Positions 32,840 to 41,726 of a stretch of DNA of 64,000 bases are shown one piece after another. Source of the stretch: Mangrovimicrobium sp033283265. Lineage in GTDB: Bacteria > Pseudomonadota > Gammaproteobacteria > Pseudomonadales > Halieaceae. How positions within the stretch are numbered: position 1 is the first letter of the stretch; each line of letters opens with the position of its first letter. The position numbers and the translations under genes were made by a program. The stretch spans positions 186,001-250,000 of the forward strand of contig JAWMQN010000005.1 of assembly GCA_033283265.1 (NCBI GenBank), read 5' to 3'. Below the pieces are notes generated by a model. The model was not told where the DNA came from and did no database searches. It saw only the letters and a list, made by a program, of their open reading frames with translations.

Positions 32840-34999
32840 CTAGAAGCGATACTCCGCCAGCACGCCGTAGGAACGCGGCTGCCCCTCCACGTGGTAGTCG
32901 CCGAAGGCGCTGCCGGTCGAGGTGATGTCGTAGGACTTGTCCGCCAGGTTGTTGCCGTAGGCGCTGAGGGTGACGTGGTCACCCGGCAGGGTCCAGTCGA
33001 TGCGCGCGCTGTAGAGCGTGTAGCCCGGCTGTTCATAGCGATAGCCACCCCCGCTCAGCGCCTTGTCCGCCTTGTTCGGCAGGTAGCTGGAAGTCACTGC
33101 AACGTTGCCGGACAGGGTCACGGTATGGCCGCCGAACCAGAGCGAGTAGTTCGCGCTCAGGTTACCGCTCCAGTCCGGCGCGCGGACCATCTGGTGGCCG
33201 CTCCAGTCCTGGGTACACAGCGCGTCGCCGCAGGTGTTCGAGTTCAGGCCCAGGGGGTTGGGAATATTCACCGGCGCATTGGTGAACTCGTCGTAGCGGG
33301 CGTGGGTGTAGGCGAGATTGGCGCTGATCTGCAGTGCATCCGTCGCCGCCCACACCAGGTTCGCCTCGGCGCCGTAGATCTCGGCACTGGCAGCATTGGC
33401 GGTGGTGGCACTCTGGGCGCCATTCACCAGCAGGATGGAACTCACCTGCAGGTCGGTGTAGTCGTAATAGTAGGCGGCGGTCGCCAGCGAGAGCGTATCC
33501 AGCTGCGTCTTGTAACCGATCTCCCAGGCTTCGATCTGCTCTGGCTCGATCGCCTCAAAGGGCGGGATGGTGTTGATCTGGCCGCTCTTGAAGCCTTCGC
33601 TGTAGGAGGCGTAGACGCTGGACTCGTCCGAGAGTTCGTAGCGTGCCACCACCCGCGGTGTGGTGCTGTGGAAAGTCTCCGACTCATCCACCAGGTAGTC
33701 GCCCGCCGGGGAGACCGTCTGGCTGAGCACGTCCTCGGTGGAGTAGCGCAGGCCACCGGTCAGGTAGAGGCGGTCAGTCACCTTCCAGGTCAGGTCGGCG
33801 TAGGCGGCGAGGGTATCGATCTCACTGTAGTTGGAGTTTTGCGGCACCACGTCGAAGGTGTAGTTGTTGACCAGCGCCGTGTCGGCATCGTAGTAGAACA
33901 GGCCGAGCACGTACTGCAGCGGGCCCTCGCCGGTGGAGGTCAGGTTGAACTCCTGGGAGTAGGTCTCGAACTCGTTGTTCAGCCGCTGCTCGTAGAGCAC
34001 CTCGGGAGTCCCGTCGACTTCGTAGTTGGTGAAGGTGTCGACATCCTGGTGGTAGCTGTAGGAAGACAGGGTCGCAGCAGGAAAGTCGTAGTGCACCGTC
34101 AGGGTTTCCGCGTTCTGCTTGCCGCGAATGGTCACCGGGTGGGTCAGCGAGGTCTTGTTGCGCTCCCTGGAAAACTCGGAAGAGGGGAAATACAGCTCGG
34201 CCAGCGCCAGCGCGTCACCACCATAGGTGATCGCGAGGGAGCGGCCGTCATCCATTTTCGAATAGTTGTAGCCGGCGATGACCTGCAGCTTATCGCTCGG
34301 CTGGTAGAGCACTTTGGCGTACACCGCTTCCGAATCCAGCGGCGCGGTGTCAAAGCCCGAGTAATCCTCGATATAACCATCCGTGCTGCGATCACTGGCG
34401 GCGATATTCACCGCCAGGCTGTCCGTCAGCGGCTGCGAGTAATAGCCCTGGATGCGGGTGTCGTCGAACTTGCCGTAACCGAGGCGGAATTTGCCTTCCG
34501 CGTTGTCCAGGTTCGGTTTCAGGGTCTCGACGAGTATCGCCCCACCGGTCGCGTTGCGGCCGAACAGCGTGCCCTGCGGCCCCTTCAGCACCTGTACGCT
34601 GCTGACGTTCAACAGGTCCATGTTCAGGGTCATGGAGGAGGTCTGGTAGAAGTTGTCGAGGTAGACCGCGACGTTGTTTTCCGCGCTGGTCGCCTGCACC
34701 GTGGTCACGCCGCGGATCGAGGGCTGGATAAAAATACCCGTGCGGGCAATCTGCACCGCCGGCGCCAGGCGGGAAATGTCTTCCAGCCGTGTCGCGTCGG
34801 CGTTCTCCAGCGCCTGGCCGGAAATCGAGTTGATGCTGATCGGCACTTTCTCGAAGGATTCCGCCCGCCGCTGGGCGGTGACCACCACCTCCTCGAGCGC
34901 ACGCTCGCCGCCCTGCGCAAGCGCGGCCTGCGCGGGGAAAACGAGACCGGCGATGACGGCGGCGCAACTGGTATAGAGAAAATTCTTGCTGTGTGACAT
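32840..34999 (-). CDS. TonB-dependent outer-membrane receptor 3
   Basis: The start was set at 34999 (MSHSKNFLYT) behind AAAAAGGAGTCG, giving 719 residues; an upstream extension is not signal-peptide-like. The signal peptide ends near QAALAQ. The TonB-box-like EEVVVTAQRRAESFEKVP, the plug motif KGPQGTLFGRNATGGAILVE, and a barrel ending with the expected terminal Phe (YGVLAEYRF) are present. It is only distantly related to receptors 1 and 2. It is probably specific for a different hydrophobic compound. An operator-like site lies 141 bp upstream, so it may be co-regulated with the 31-60 kb catabolic genes. Confidence 0.93.
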   Translation of the reverse strand: MSHSKNFLYTSCAAVIAGLVFPAQAALAQGGERALEEVVVTAQRRAESFEKVPISINSISGQALENADATRLEDISRLAPAVQIARTGIFIQPSIRGVTTVQATSAENNVAVYLDNFYQTSSMTLNMDLLNVSSVQVLKGPQGTLFGRNATGGAILVETLKPNLDNAEGKFRLGYGKFDDTRIQGYYSQPLTDSLAVNIAASDRSTDGYIEDYSGFDTAPLDSEAVYAKVLYQPSDKLQVIAGYNYSKMDDGRSLAITYGGDALALAELYFPSSEFSRERNKTSLTHPVTIRGKQNAETLTVHYDFPAATLSSYSYHQDVDTFTNYEVDGTPEVLYEQRLNNEFETYSQEFNLTSTGEGPLQYVLGLFYYDADTALVNNYTFDVVPQNSNYSEIDTLAAYADLTWKVTDRLYLTGGLRYSTEDVLSQTVSPAGDYLVDESETFHSTTPRVVARYELSDESSVYASYSEGFKSGQINTIPPFEAIEPEQIEAWEIGYKTQLDTLSLATAAYYYDYTDLQVSSILLVNGAQSATTANAASAEIYGAEANLVWAATDALQISANLAYTHARYDEFTNAPVNIPNPLGLNSNTCGDALCTQDWSGHQMVRAPDWSGNLSANYSLWFGGHTVTLSGNVAVTSSYLPNKADKALSGGGYRYEQPGYTLYSARIDWTLPGDHVTLSAYGNNLADKSYDITSTGSAFGDYHVEGQPRSYGVLAEYRF

Positions 35000-35372
35000 G
35001 GCGTTCGACTCCTTTTTATTTTTTAAAGGCGAGCGGGGACCCGGCGCGAGAGCGTCGAATCCTTTTGCGTCCCGGCTGCCAGGACAGTAGGTATACACAG
35101 CATTTAATGTAACAAGTGAGTCCGATGGCAACAAGAAATAATTGTTCTTTCGTCAGTTTTATAAAAAGAAGACTTTATTTACTGACAGTCATGCTGGAAT
35201 TAAAACGTTATAAAATTGCAATATATTCATATTAGCGACGATTGACCGTTGGCAAGTGATGCCATTAAATTGAACTACAATTAATTATAACGAAGTGATC
35301 ACTGGTCCGGCCCTGCTCCCGCAATACCCGCTGCACGCCACCAGCCATTGATCGAACAGGCGGGAAAACCCT
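35000..35372. other. Divergent, AT-rich promoter region
   Basis: This 373-bp gap separates TonB receptor 3 (-) from an MFS gene (+). From about 35100 to 35300 it is strikingly AT-rich against a GC-rich background. It holds one operator-like site (35140-35157). No gene is seen. Confidence 0.55.
35140..35157. promoter_or_regulatory. Operator-like site (site B2), complement of ACTGACG-N5-TCAATT
   Basis: On the + strand it reads AATTGTTCTTTCGTCAGT; the complement is ACTGACGAAAGAACAATT, matching the consensus except one base. It lies 141 bp upstream of TonB receptor 3 and 216 bp upstream of the MFS gene. Confidence 0.5.
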
Positions 35373-36659
35373 ATGCAGGACACTTCACCGGCGGGCAGCA
35401 GCCAGCCTTCGTCTTTCCACGGCTGGAAAATTCTCGGCCTGGTCACCGCCTGCCAGTTTTTCTCCGTGGGGTTTTCCTCCTACCTGATCGGACTGTACCT
35501 GGAGCCCATGGCCCAGGAGTTCGGCGCCAGCCGCTCGACCATGGGCTGGGGCAGCACCATCTTCTACACCGGCATGGCGCTGCTCGGGCCACTGCTCGGC
35601 AACTGGGTGGACCGCGGCAGGATTCGCACGGTGTTCACGCTGGGGGCGGCGCTGCTGGCGGTGGGACTGATAGCGATGTCGCAGGTGCACGGCGTGCTGC
35701 CGGCGGCATTGATCTGCTTGCTGCTGCTTGCGCCGGGCGCGGCCATGCTCGGCATGGTGCCCGCGGCGACACTGGTCGTGCAGTGGTTCCGGCGCCGCCG
35801 CGGCATGGCTCTCGGTGTGATGGCCGCCGGTATGTCCCTCGGCGGATTCTTCGTGCCACCTTTCGCCGCCTACCTGATTTCCAGTCTCGGCTGGCGACCC
35901 AGCCTCGCGGTGATGGGGGCGATTGTCGGCGTGGTGATGCTGCCCCTGTGCTGGAAACTGGCGGTGAGCAAGCCCGCCGTGCTCGGGCAATTCCCCGATG
36001 GCGACGCCGCCCCCGCTGCGGAAGCGGCGGGTGAACAGGCCCCTGCGTCGGTGAAATTTGCCGAACTCGCGGGCAACCGCAATTTCTGGGGCATCGCCCT
36101 CTCCATGGGCCTGTTGAGTTTTTGCAGCGTGGTCCTGATCACCTACCTGATTCCCTACGTCGGCCAGGAGGGCATCCCCCTGCAGACCGGCGCCCTGCTG
36201 CTGTCCTGTTACGCCGGGGCGGCCTTCGGCGGCAAGTTCATCGCCGGCTGGCTGTGTGACCGGGTGAACCCCGCCAATGTACTCAGCGGCCTGGCCCTGG
36301 TGGCGGCGCTCGGCTGGGTGCCACTGATCCACTTCCCCTCGCTGCCGAGCTTCATCGCCAGCGTGTCGCTGACCGGCCTCGCCATCGGCAGCCTGACCCC
36401 GACCATTGCCGCCCTGGTGGCCTGCAAGTTCGGCCCCCTCGCCTACGGCAAGGTGAAAGGCGCCTCGGCACTGGTTTCCTCGGTATTCCTGTTCCTGCCG
36501 GGCCCGGTAGGCGGCCTGCTCTACGACCAGTTCGGCAGCTACCAGGCCACCTTCGGCTGGCTCTGGTGGGCCTTCCCGCTGGCGCTGGCCTGCAGCTTTC
36601 TGCTCTCCAGGGCCAGTGGAGCCGCCCTGCCCCTGCCGGCACCTGACTCGCTGACTTGA
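35373..36659 (+). CDS. MFS transporter, monocarboxylate-type
   Basis: The 428-residue protein has about 12 helices (SSFHGWKILGLVTACQFFSV in helix 1; LLGNWVDRGRIRTVF in loop 2-3; VQWFRRRRGMALGVMAAG). It resembles the MFS at 15995-17236 more than the spinster-like ones. It probably imports an organic acid or degradation intermediate. It is divergent from TonB receptor 3 and may share its operator. Its last 121 bp overlap, tail to tail, the 3' end of the penicillin-binding protein gene on the other strand, which is unusual for two coding genes. Confidence 0.88.
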   Translation: MQDTSPAGSSQPSSFHGWKILGLVTACQFFSVGFSSYLIGLYLEPMAQEFGASRSTMGWGSTIFYTGMALLGPLLGNWVDRGRIRTVFTLGAALLAVGLIAMSQVHGVLPAALICLLLLAPGAAMLGMVPAATLVVQWFRRRRGMALGVMAAGMSLGGFFVPPFAAYLISSLGWRPSLAVMGAIVGVVMLPLCWKLAVSKPAVLGQFPDGDAAPAAEAAGEQAPASVKFAELAGNRNFWGIALSMGLLSFCSVVLITYLIPYVGQEGIPLQTGALLLSCYAGAAFGGKFIAGWLCDRVNPANVLSGLALVAALGWVPLIHFPSLPSFIASVSLTGLAIGSLTPTIAALVACKFGPLAYGKVKGASALVSSVFLFLPGPVGGLLYDQFGSYQATFGWLWWAFPLALACSFLLSRASGAALPLPAPDSLT

Positions 36660-39600
36660 TTCCCAGCTTTTGGCAATGCACCGACAGTCACCTCGCCACC
36701 GCCTGTCGGCGCATCGATCAACGGCCCCAACGCCGGCAGCAATGCACCGAGCAACCTCACCGGCAAGCCGCTGGTAAACCGGTACTTGGCTGCCTCCTGC
36801 CCTGGCACAAATGCTGTTATCGTCCCAAAAAACCGGTCATCGATCTGAAACACAAAGGTCGCCACACGATTGACCACCCGCGATTCGATCAACTGCCCGC
36901 GCCCAGCATAAACCTCAAACCGGTGATCGCCCGTCCCCGTCTTGCCACCGATGATCCGGTGCGTCCCATCCGGTCGTTCCAACTGGCCGGCCAGCGAGCG
37001 CCCCGTCCCATGCTCGACCACGTCGATCAGCGCCGCCCGAACCGTGCGCGCCACCTCCGGCCGCATGACCCGCCGTGGCGTATCCGCGGGGAGCTCGTAG
37101 GAGATCTCGTAGGGCGTACCCTCGGCAAAGCTCAGATCGTCGATCAGCCGCAACCGGTACTGCGTGCCGCCCGCGATAATAATCCCCATGAGTTGCGCCA
37201 GCGCCGCCGGCCGGTCACCGGAACTGCCGATGGAGCTGGCGAGCGACGGTGTCAATGAGGCGAACGGATAGCCCAACCGCGCCCAGGCCTGCTGGATTTG
37301 CTGGAATGCCTCGATTTCCAGCAGGTCGAGTATCCGGCGATCCTGGGCCCTGCGCCGCTTCGACTTCAGCAGCCAGTTGTAGACTTCCTGGCGTACATCC
37401 GCGCCGGCGTCCAGAACCTCTCCCCGGCTGGCGTCGGGATGCGCGCCGAGATAGCCGATCAGCCACAGCTCCAGCGGGTGGGTGCGGGCCAGGTAGCCGC
37501 GGTCGTTGAGGTTGAAGTCCTCGGGGCCGTAGCGCTCGTAGAGGCTCTCGGTTTCCGCGCGGGTCAGGGCCGGCTCAGGCGCGTACGCCGCGAGCCACTG
37601 CGCCAGTTGCCCGGGGGAATCGATCACCCCTGTCGAACGCAGGATCACCGTCAGCGCCCGCGGTGACACCTGCATGCCTTCAAGCTTGAGCCGCACAGCC
37701 TCTTCGGCAGTCTTTCCCTTGTAGCGCGAGTAGAAACGCGAGAGAAACACCCTGCCTTCCTTCTCCGCGAATCGGCGCAGGTAGTCCATGCGCCGCGGGT
37801 TGTCGGCCTCCTCGAGCAGCCGCGCCTTGGTATCCGGCGCCCGGTACAGCAGGTGGTCGACGATTTCCCGCATCATGCGGATGAACACCAGGTTGACGGA
37901 CCGCCGCATCGCCTCCTCGACGCTCAACACCTTGTTATTGTCGTTCTTGTCGAAATTGGCGAACTGGTGCAGCCCACCCCCGGTGTAGAAAGAAGCCGCC
38001 GGACTGGCGGAGTACTGCCGTTGCATGGCCGCGGCCAGGATGGTGTCCAGTTCGGCGGACGGGTCCGCCCGCAGGTAGTCGGCAACCCATTGCGACAACC
38101 TGTCCTTGGGATGAATTGCGGCATCGCCGTCGGGGGTTCCCCGCTCGGCAATCGACTTGTCGCGTGCGTCAGCGACGAGTTCCAGCCAGGTGATCAGGGT
38201 GCGCAATTTCGCCGTCGAGCCCAGGTCGAGCCGGGCGCCCGCATTGATATCGAGCGGCTCGTTGAGATTGTCGGCATTCACCCGCAGGAACTGGCCGACC
38301 GGGGTCTGCTCGTAAAGCACCATGCTGTAGATAACCCGCGAGGGATCGGCACCGCTCAGCAAGCGCTCACCGGTGAGCCCGAGTTCCTCGACGCGCTCGC
38401 GCGAACCGAGCTCGCCGAGAAAGTGGCTGACCGCCGCCTGTGCCTGGGCGTGCAGCGAGGTGTGCGCCGAAAGATCGAGGCGATCGAGGTCGTACAGGCT
38501 TTTGAGCCCCAGCATCGACCGCAGCCGGTTGCGGCTCAGGTTGACGCCCTTGCGGTTCACGTAATCCTGCGGTCCCGGGGGCGCTGCTCGCAGGTTCCGG
38601 GTCAATGGCGCGACAATGGCCGCGTCGCGCAGGGCTGTCGGGATCACCCCTTCCGCGGCCATGCGCCGCAGGTAACTGTTGCTGAAGTCCTCCAGCGCGG
38701 CCTGGTTCGAGCCGAGGTAGTACGATGGCCGGCGCGCCGAGAGGATCAGGCTCAGGGCCTGCTTGAAGTAGACTCCGCGCGTCTCCAGCGGCCCGGACGG
38801 ATCGCTCAACACGCGATTGACCTCGGCAAAATCGCTGCCGTACCAGGCCGCCAGCCCGTCGCCCAGACCGTTGACCTCGCCGTAGCCCGCCTGGGCGGAC
38901 AGGGGCAGCGCGTTCAGGTAATCGACGGCCAGGCGTTCGCGCGCCCCGGTGGTATCGGCGCCCTGCGAGTACACTCGCAAGGTTGCCGAGAGCATCTGGC
39001 GCAGTTTTTCAGTACTGTCCGAGGTCATGCCGTCCGGCGAGTGGCGGATCTTTTCGAGCTGGGTCGCCACGGTGCTGGCGCCGATCGAGCGCCGGTCGTC
39101 CTGCTTCGCCTTCTTCAGCACCTGCACACCCACCGCCTTGAACAGGCGGTCCCAGTCAACCACCGGATTCTGGAAGGGCTGGTCCGGCTGCAGCAGTTGG
39201 CGATCCTCGACGTACTGCAACGCAGTCAGCACCAGCGCTGGCACCTGGACGAAGTCGGTGTAGACACGGGCCGGATAGCGCTTTTCGTAGATGACGACGT
39301 CCTGCATATCGCGCAATTGCAAGCCTGCCTGGCCCTTCTCGTCGTAGATGGCGTACAGGCCCTCCTCCTTCAGGGCCTTCATGCGCGGCGAATTGCGCGC
39401 CTGGCTGGATACTTCATAGCCCGCCTGCTCCAGCTTTTCCCGGAAGGCCGGCAGGGCGGTGTAACCGAGCCGCTGGTCGTAGGGGCCCTGGTCCGCCACC
39501 AGTGGTTCTCGCGCAGGACCCTCCCTGACCTTGAACTCGATGCTCCGGGTGAACTCGGCCAGCCAGTGGGCGATACCGCGATTGGAAGCCAGCTCGTCGA

Positions 39601-39814
39601 CGATAAAAGCGGCGAATGCCAGCAGGCACACGACCAGCACGGTGGAGACAATGCGCAGCAGGCTGGTCCGTCGGCGAGGCTTCCGGGGAGCAACCGCAGG
39701 AAGGGGCTCTGCCGTGCGGGGAAGCCTGATCGGCTCGAGATCAGGGAATTCCCCGATCTCGATCGCTTCGCGACGGCGTCGGGGCGCTGGCTTGGCTTTC
39801 GAGAAGAGACCCAT
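36539..39814 (-). CDS. Bifunctional penicillin-binding protein (transglycosylase/transpeptidase, class A)
   Basis: A 1091-residue protein. It has a basic N-terminus, one membrane helix at about 54-72, and a GT51 transglycosylase domain with VEDRQLLQP (about 202-210) and GASTVATQLEKI (245-256). The transpeptidase domain has SxxK at Ser533-Lys536 (LGSTAKL), SVN at 639-641 and KTGTG at 958. It polymerises and cross-links peptidoglycan in the periplasm. It is longer than typical PBP1a/1b (about 800-850), with extra sequence between SxN and KTG. The final 40 residues, Gly/Ala/Ser/Lys-rich, overlap the MFS gene and look like an extension past an ancestral stop. It is a housekeeping-type gene in the middle of the catabolic island. 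Confidence 0.9.
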   Translation of the reverse strand: MGLFSKAKPAPRRRREAIEIGEFPDLEPIRLPRTAEPLPAVAPRKPRRRTSLLRIVSTVLVVCLLAFAAFIVDELASNRGIAHWLAEFTRSIEFKVREGPAREPLVADQGPYDQRLGYTALPAFREKLEQAGYEVSSQARNSPRMKALKEEGLYAIYDEKGQAGLQLRDMQDVVIYEKRYPARVYTDFVQVPALVLTALQYVEDRQLLQPDQPFQNPVVDWDRLFKAVGVQVLKKAKQDDRRSIGASTVATQLEKIRHSPDGMTSDSTEKLRQMLSATLRVYSQGADTTGARERLAVDYLNALPLSAQAGYGEVNGLGDGLAAWYGSDFAEVNRVLSDPSGPLETRGVYFKQALSLILSARRPSYYLGSNQAALEDFSNSYLRRMAAEGVIPTALRDAAIVAPLTRNLRAAPPGPQDYVNRKGVNLSRNRLRSMLGLKSLYDLDRLDLSAHTSLHAQAQAAVSHFLGELGSRERVEELGLTGERLLSGADPSRVIYSMVLYEQTPVGQFLRVNADNLNEPLDINAGARLDLGSTAKLRTLITWLELVADARDKSIAERGTPDGDAAIHPKDRLSQWVADYLRADPSAELDTILAAAMQRQYSASPAASFYTGGGLHQFANFDKNDNNKVLSVEEAMRRSVNLVFIRMMREIVDHLLYRAPDTKARLLEEADNPRRMDYLRRFAEKEGRVFLSRFYSRYKGKTAEEAVRLKLEGMQVSPRALTVILRSTGVIDSPGQLAQWLAAYAPEPALTRAETESLYERYGPEDFNLNDRGYLARTHPLELWLIGYLGAHPDASRGEVLDAGADVRQEVYNWLLKSKRRRAQDRRILDLLEIEAFQQIQQAWARLGYPFASLTPSLASSIGSSGDRPAALAQLMGIIIAGGTQYRLRLIDDLSFAEGTPYEISYELPADTPRRVMRPEVARTVRAALIDVVEHGTGRSLAGQLERPDGTHRIIGGKTGTGDHRFEVYAGRGQLIESRVVNRVATFVFQIDDRFFGTITAFVPGQEAAKYRFTSGLPVRLLGALLPALGPLIDAPTGGGEVTVGALPKAGNQVSESGAGRGRAAPLALESRKLQASASGKAHQSQPKVAW

Positions 39815-40008
39815 GCAGGTTCGGCACCGTGAAAAACTGGCTGTTGCCGGCCATTCTAGATCAGCAGCTACCGGGCGCGTAAACAGGACTTATTGCGCTT
39901 ATTCCTCGCAGGGCAGAGGCGAAATCCCCCTGTGCCCAGTCCAGGCATCGCTCCAACTCGACGGGCTGAATCCTCTGGATGAATACAGCCGCCACCCGCC
40001 TGCCGGCC

Positions 40009-40806
40009 TCACTCTGTGAAGAATGCAAATACCCGCAGCTCAACGCTGGCCCGGGGAACAGTACCGGGAATCACGCTGGGCATCTGGAAGGCGCCATGCA
40101 GACAGCCCATCGGCGCCGCCGGGTCGCTGTCGAAGCCCTTGAACACGATCACCTCGTCGAGCTGCACGTCGGCGAAGTAGTGCCAGCGCTGGGCCGGGTT
40201 GTACACCGAGCTGAGGTAGGGCACACCGTCGGGGAAGTTCGGCTCCACGGTCCTGCCCACCACCCAGTCGCGCTCGTCCACCGTGCGCTGGTCGCACAGT
40301 GCCAGCGGCACGTCCTGGGGCGGCGGCGTGATCACCCGCCAGAGGTTGTAGACCCGGTAGTGCGGGTACGGGGGCTGGATGTCCTCAGCCGCCGCCATGG
40401 CGACGAAGGGCGCGATCGCCTCGCGGGTCTGGTCGAGGTGGACGAACTCCGCCGCCGCTGCCCGCTGCGGGTTGCCGGTATCGCGGATCAGCACGCCGCC
40501 GCCGTAGAAAGGCGCCACGTGTGCCGCACCGCTCAGCTCGCGGATCAGTTCCAGTGCCCGGGGCAGGTACTCGGCCTTGACCCAGGCATCGTCGTCCCAG
40601 TCGCTGCCGGGCAGCGGCATGTGGTGCACTTCGAAGCCCTCGGCGTCGAGACTAGGAGCTCGCTCCAGTTGCCGCGCATCGCGCAGCTCCACCGGCAGGG
40701 TGACCAGTTCCTGGGTGATGCGCTCGCGCCAGGTGTTACTCCAGATCCCGCCGTCGCGCCGGTCGGCGGCGAAGTTCAGCGCTGAATTTACCCGTTCTGC
40801 AGACAT
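40009..40806 (-). CDS. CmcJ/NvfI-family oxidoreductase-like protein
   Basis: The start at 40806 (MSAERVNSAL) overlaps the end of the upstream esterase gene by 19 bp; a longer frame exists but is only antisense noise. The 265-residue protein has EFVHLDQTREAI, YRVYNLWRVITPPPQDVPLA and LCDQRTVDERD, followed by VYNPAQRWHYFADVQLDEV. This is the pattern of the CmcJ/NvfI/GA4-desaturase group, found in natural-product and catabolic clusters as probable Fe(II)/2-oxoglutarate-linked or related oxidoreductases. Possible metal ligands are the His and Asp of FVHLDQT and the later His of WHYF. Function in this pathway is unknown. Confidence 0.78.
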   Translation of the reverse strand: MSAERVNSALNFAADRRDGGIWSNTWRERITQELVTLPVELRDARQLERAPSLDAEGFEVHHMPLPGSDWDDDAWVKAEYLPRALELIRELSGAAHVAPFYGGGVLIRDTGNPQRAAAAEFVHLDQTREAIAPFVAMAAAEDIQPPYPHYRVYNLWRVITPPPQDVPLALCDQRTVDERDWVVGRTVEPNFPDGVPYLSSVYNPAQRWHYFADVQLDEVIVFKGFDSDPAAPMGCLHGAFQMPSVIPGTVPRASVELRVFAFFTE

Positions 40807-41726
40807 GTCTTCACCCACTCCCCTGCTTCGTTGACGGCTTCCATCGCCAGCGGAATCGCCGCCGCCGAACTGAGGTAGCCGTGTAACATCCCCTGGTCGC
40901 AGCGGGTCCGCACGGGCACGCCGGCCTCCTCCAGCCGCGCCGCGTAGGCGAGCCCCTCGTCGCGCAGGGGGTCCAGTTGCGCCACGTGAATCATCGCCGG
41001 CGGCAGGCCCTCTGCGCTCGCCACCCGCAGCGGCGAGACCAGCGGGTTGTCGCGATCCACCGCGGGCGGGCAGTAGTGGTCCCAGAACCAGCGCATGTCC
41101 GCTTCCGACAACAGGTAGTTCTCGCCGCCGACTTCCCGGTAGGAAGCGGTGCTGAAATCGTGGTCGGTGACCGGGTAGGCGAGATACTGCCCGGCAAGCG
41201 CGATGCCCGCGTCCCGCGCGCGGATGGCGCAGGCGGCAGCGAGGTTGCCGCCGGCACTCTCGCCGGCCAGCAGCAGCGGCCCGGGCCTCTCCGCCAGCAC
41301 CCATTGCAGCACCGCCCAGAGATCCTCCAGCGGTGCCGGGAAGGGATGCTCCGGGGCCAGCCGGTAATCGACGCTGATGACTTCGCAGCCGGCGCCGGCG
41401 GCGAGACGGCGGCAGAAGGCATCGCCGGTACCCAGGTCGCCGATGACCCAGCCGCCGGCGTGGCAGTACAGCACGACGCCGCGGACTTCACCGGTCGGGG
41501 TGTAGTGCCGCACGGCTATATCCCTGTCATCGGCGGCGATTGTGTAATCCTCTACCGAGGCCAGTTCGGGCAGGCCGGCCTGCGGCGGTGCGGCGGCGAG
41601 ACTGCTGCGCAGCATTTCCCGCGCTTCCGGAGCGCTGATCTGCCAGTAGTAGGGGCGGCCGGAGTTGGCGTAGGCATCCAGGATGGCGCGGTAGTAGGGG
41701 TGGACTGGATCGTGTTCGCTGGTCAC
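40788..41726 (-). CDS. Alpha/beta hydrolase, hormone-sensitive-lipase family esterase
   Basis: The 312-residue protein starts at GTG (41726) behind AAGGAGCCCGA. Family IV esterase marks are the oxyanion segment YCHAGGWVIGDLGTGD, SVDYRLAPEHPFPAPLEDL, the nucleophile in LLAGESAGGNLAAA, the Asp in HVAQLDPLRDEG and the His in GMLHGYLSS. It is cytosolic with no signal peptide and hydrolyses esters or lactones of small to medium acids. A product of the Baeyer-Villiger-type enzymes would be a suitable substrate (inference). It overlaps the downstream CmcJ-like gene by 19 bp and is therefore in the same operon. Confidence 0.9.
   Translation of the reverse strand: MTSEHDPVHPYYRAILDAYANSGRPYYWQISAPEAREMLRSSLAAAPPQAGLPELASVEDYTIAADDRDIAVRHYTPTGEVRGVVLYCHAGGWVIGDLGTGDAFCRRLAAGAGCEVISVDYRLAPEHPFPAPLEDLWAVLQWVLAERPGPLLLAGESAGGNLAAACAIRARDAGIALAGQYLAYPVTDHDFSTASYREVGGENYLLSEADMRWFWDHYCPPAVDRDNPLVSPLRVASAEGLPPAMIHVAQLDPLRDEGLAYAARLEEAGVPVRTRCDQGMLHGYLSSAAAIPLAMEAVNEAGEWVKTCLQNG

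Noticed and set aside
32891..34996. Open frame of about 700 codons opposite TonB receptor 3
   Set aside because: The receptor has signal peptide, plug motif and terminal Phe; the opposite frame is Gly/Arg/Val-rich with no domain.
37853..39832. Long open frame (about 660 codons) on the + strand opposite the penicillin-binding protein
   Set aside because: It mirrors the GC-rich codons of a gene with complete catalytic motifs on the other strand and has no recognisable domain.
39861..40043. Small leftward frame of 60 codons between the CmcJ-like and penicillin-binding protein genes (ends SAISPVYAPGSC)
   Set aside because: Somewhat protein-like, but it starts inside the preceding gene, has no clear ribosome site, and matches nothing I know. 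It could be a remnant.
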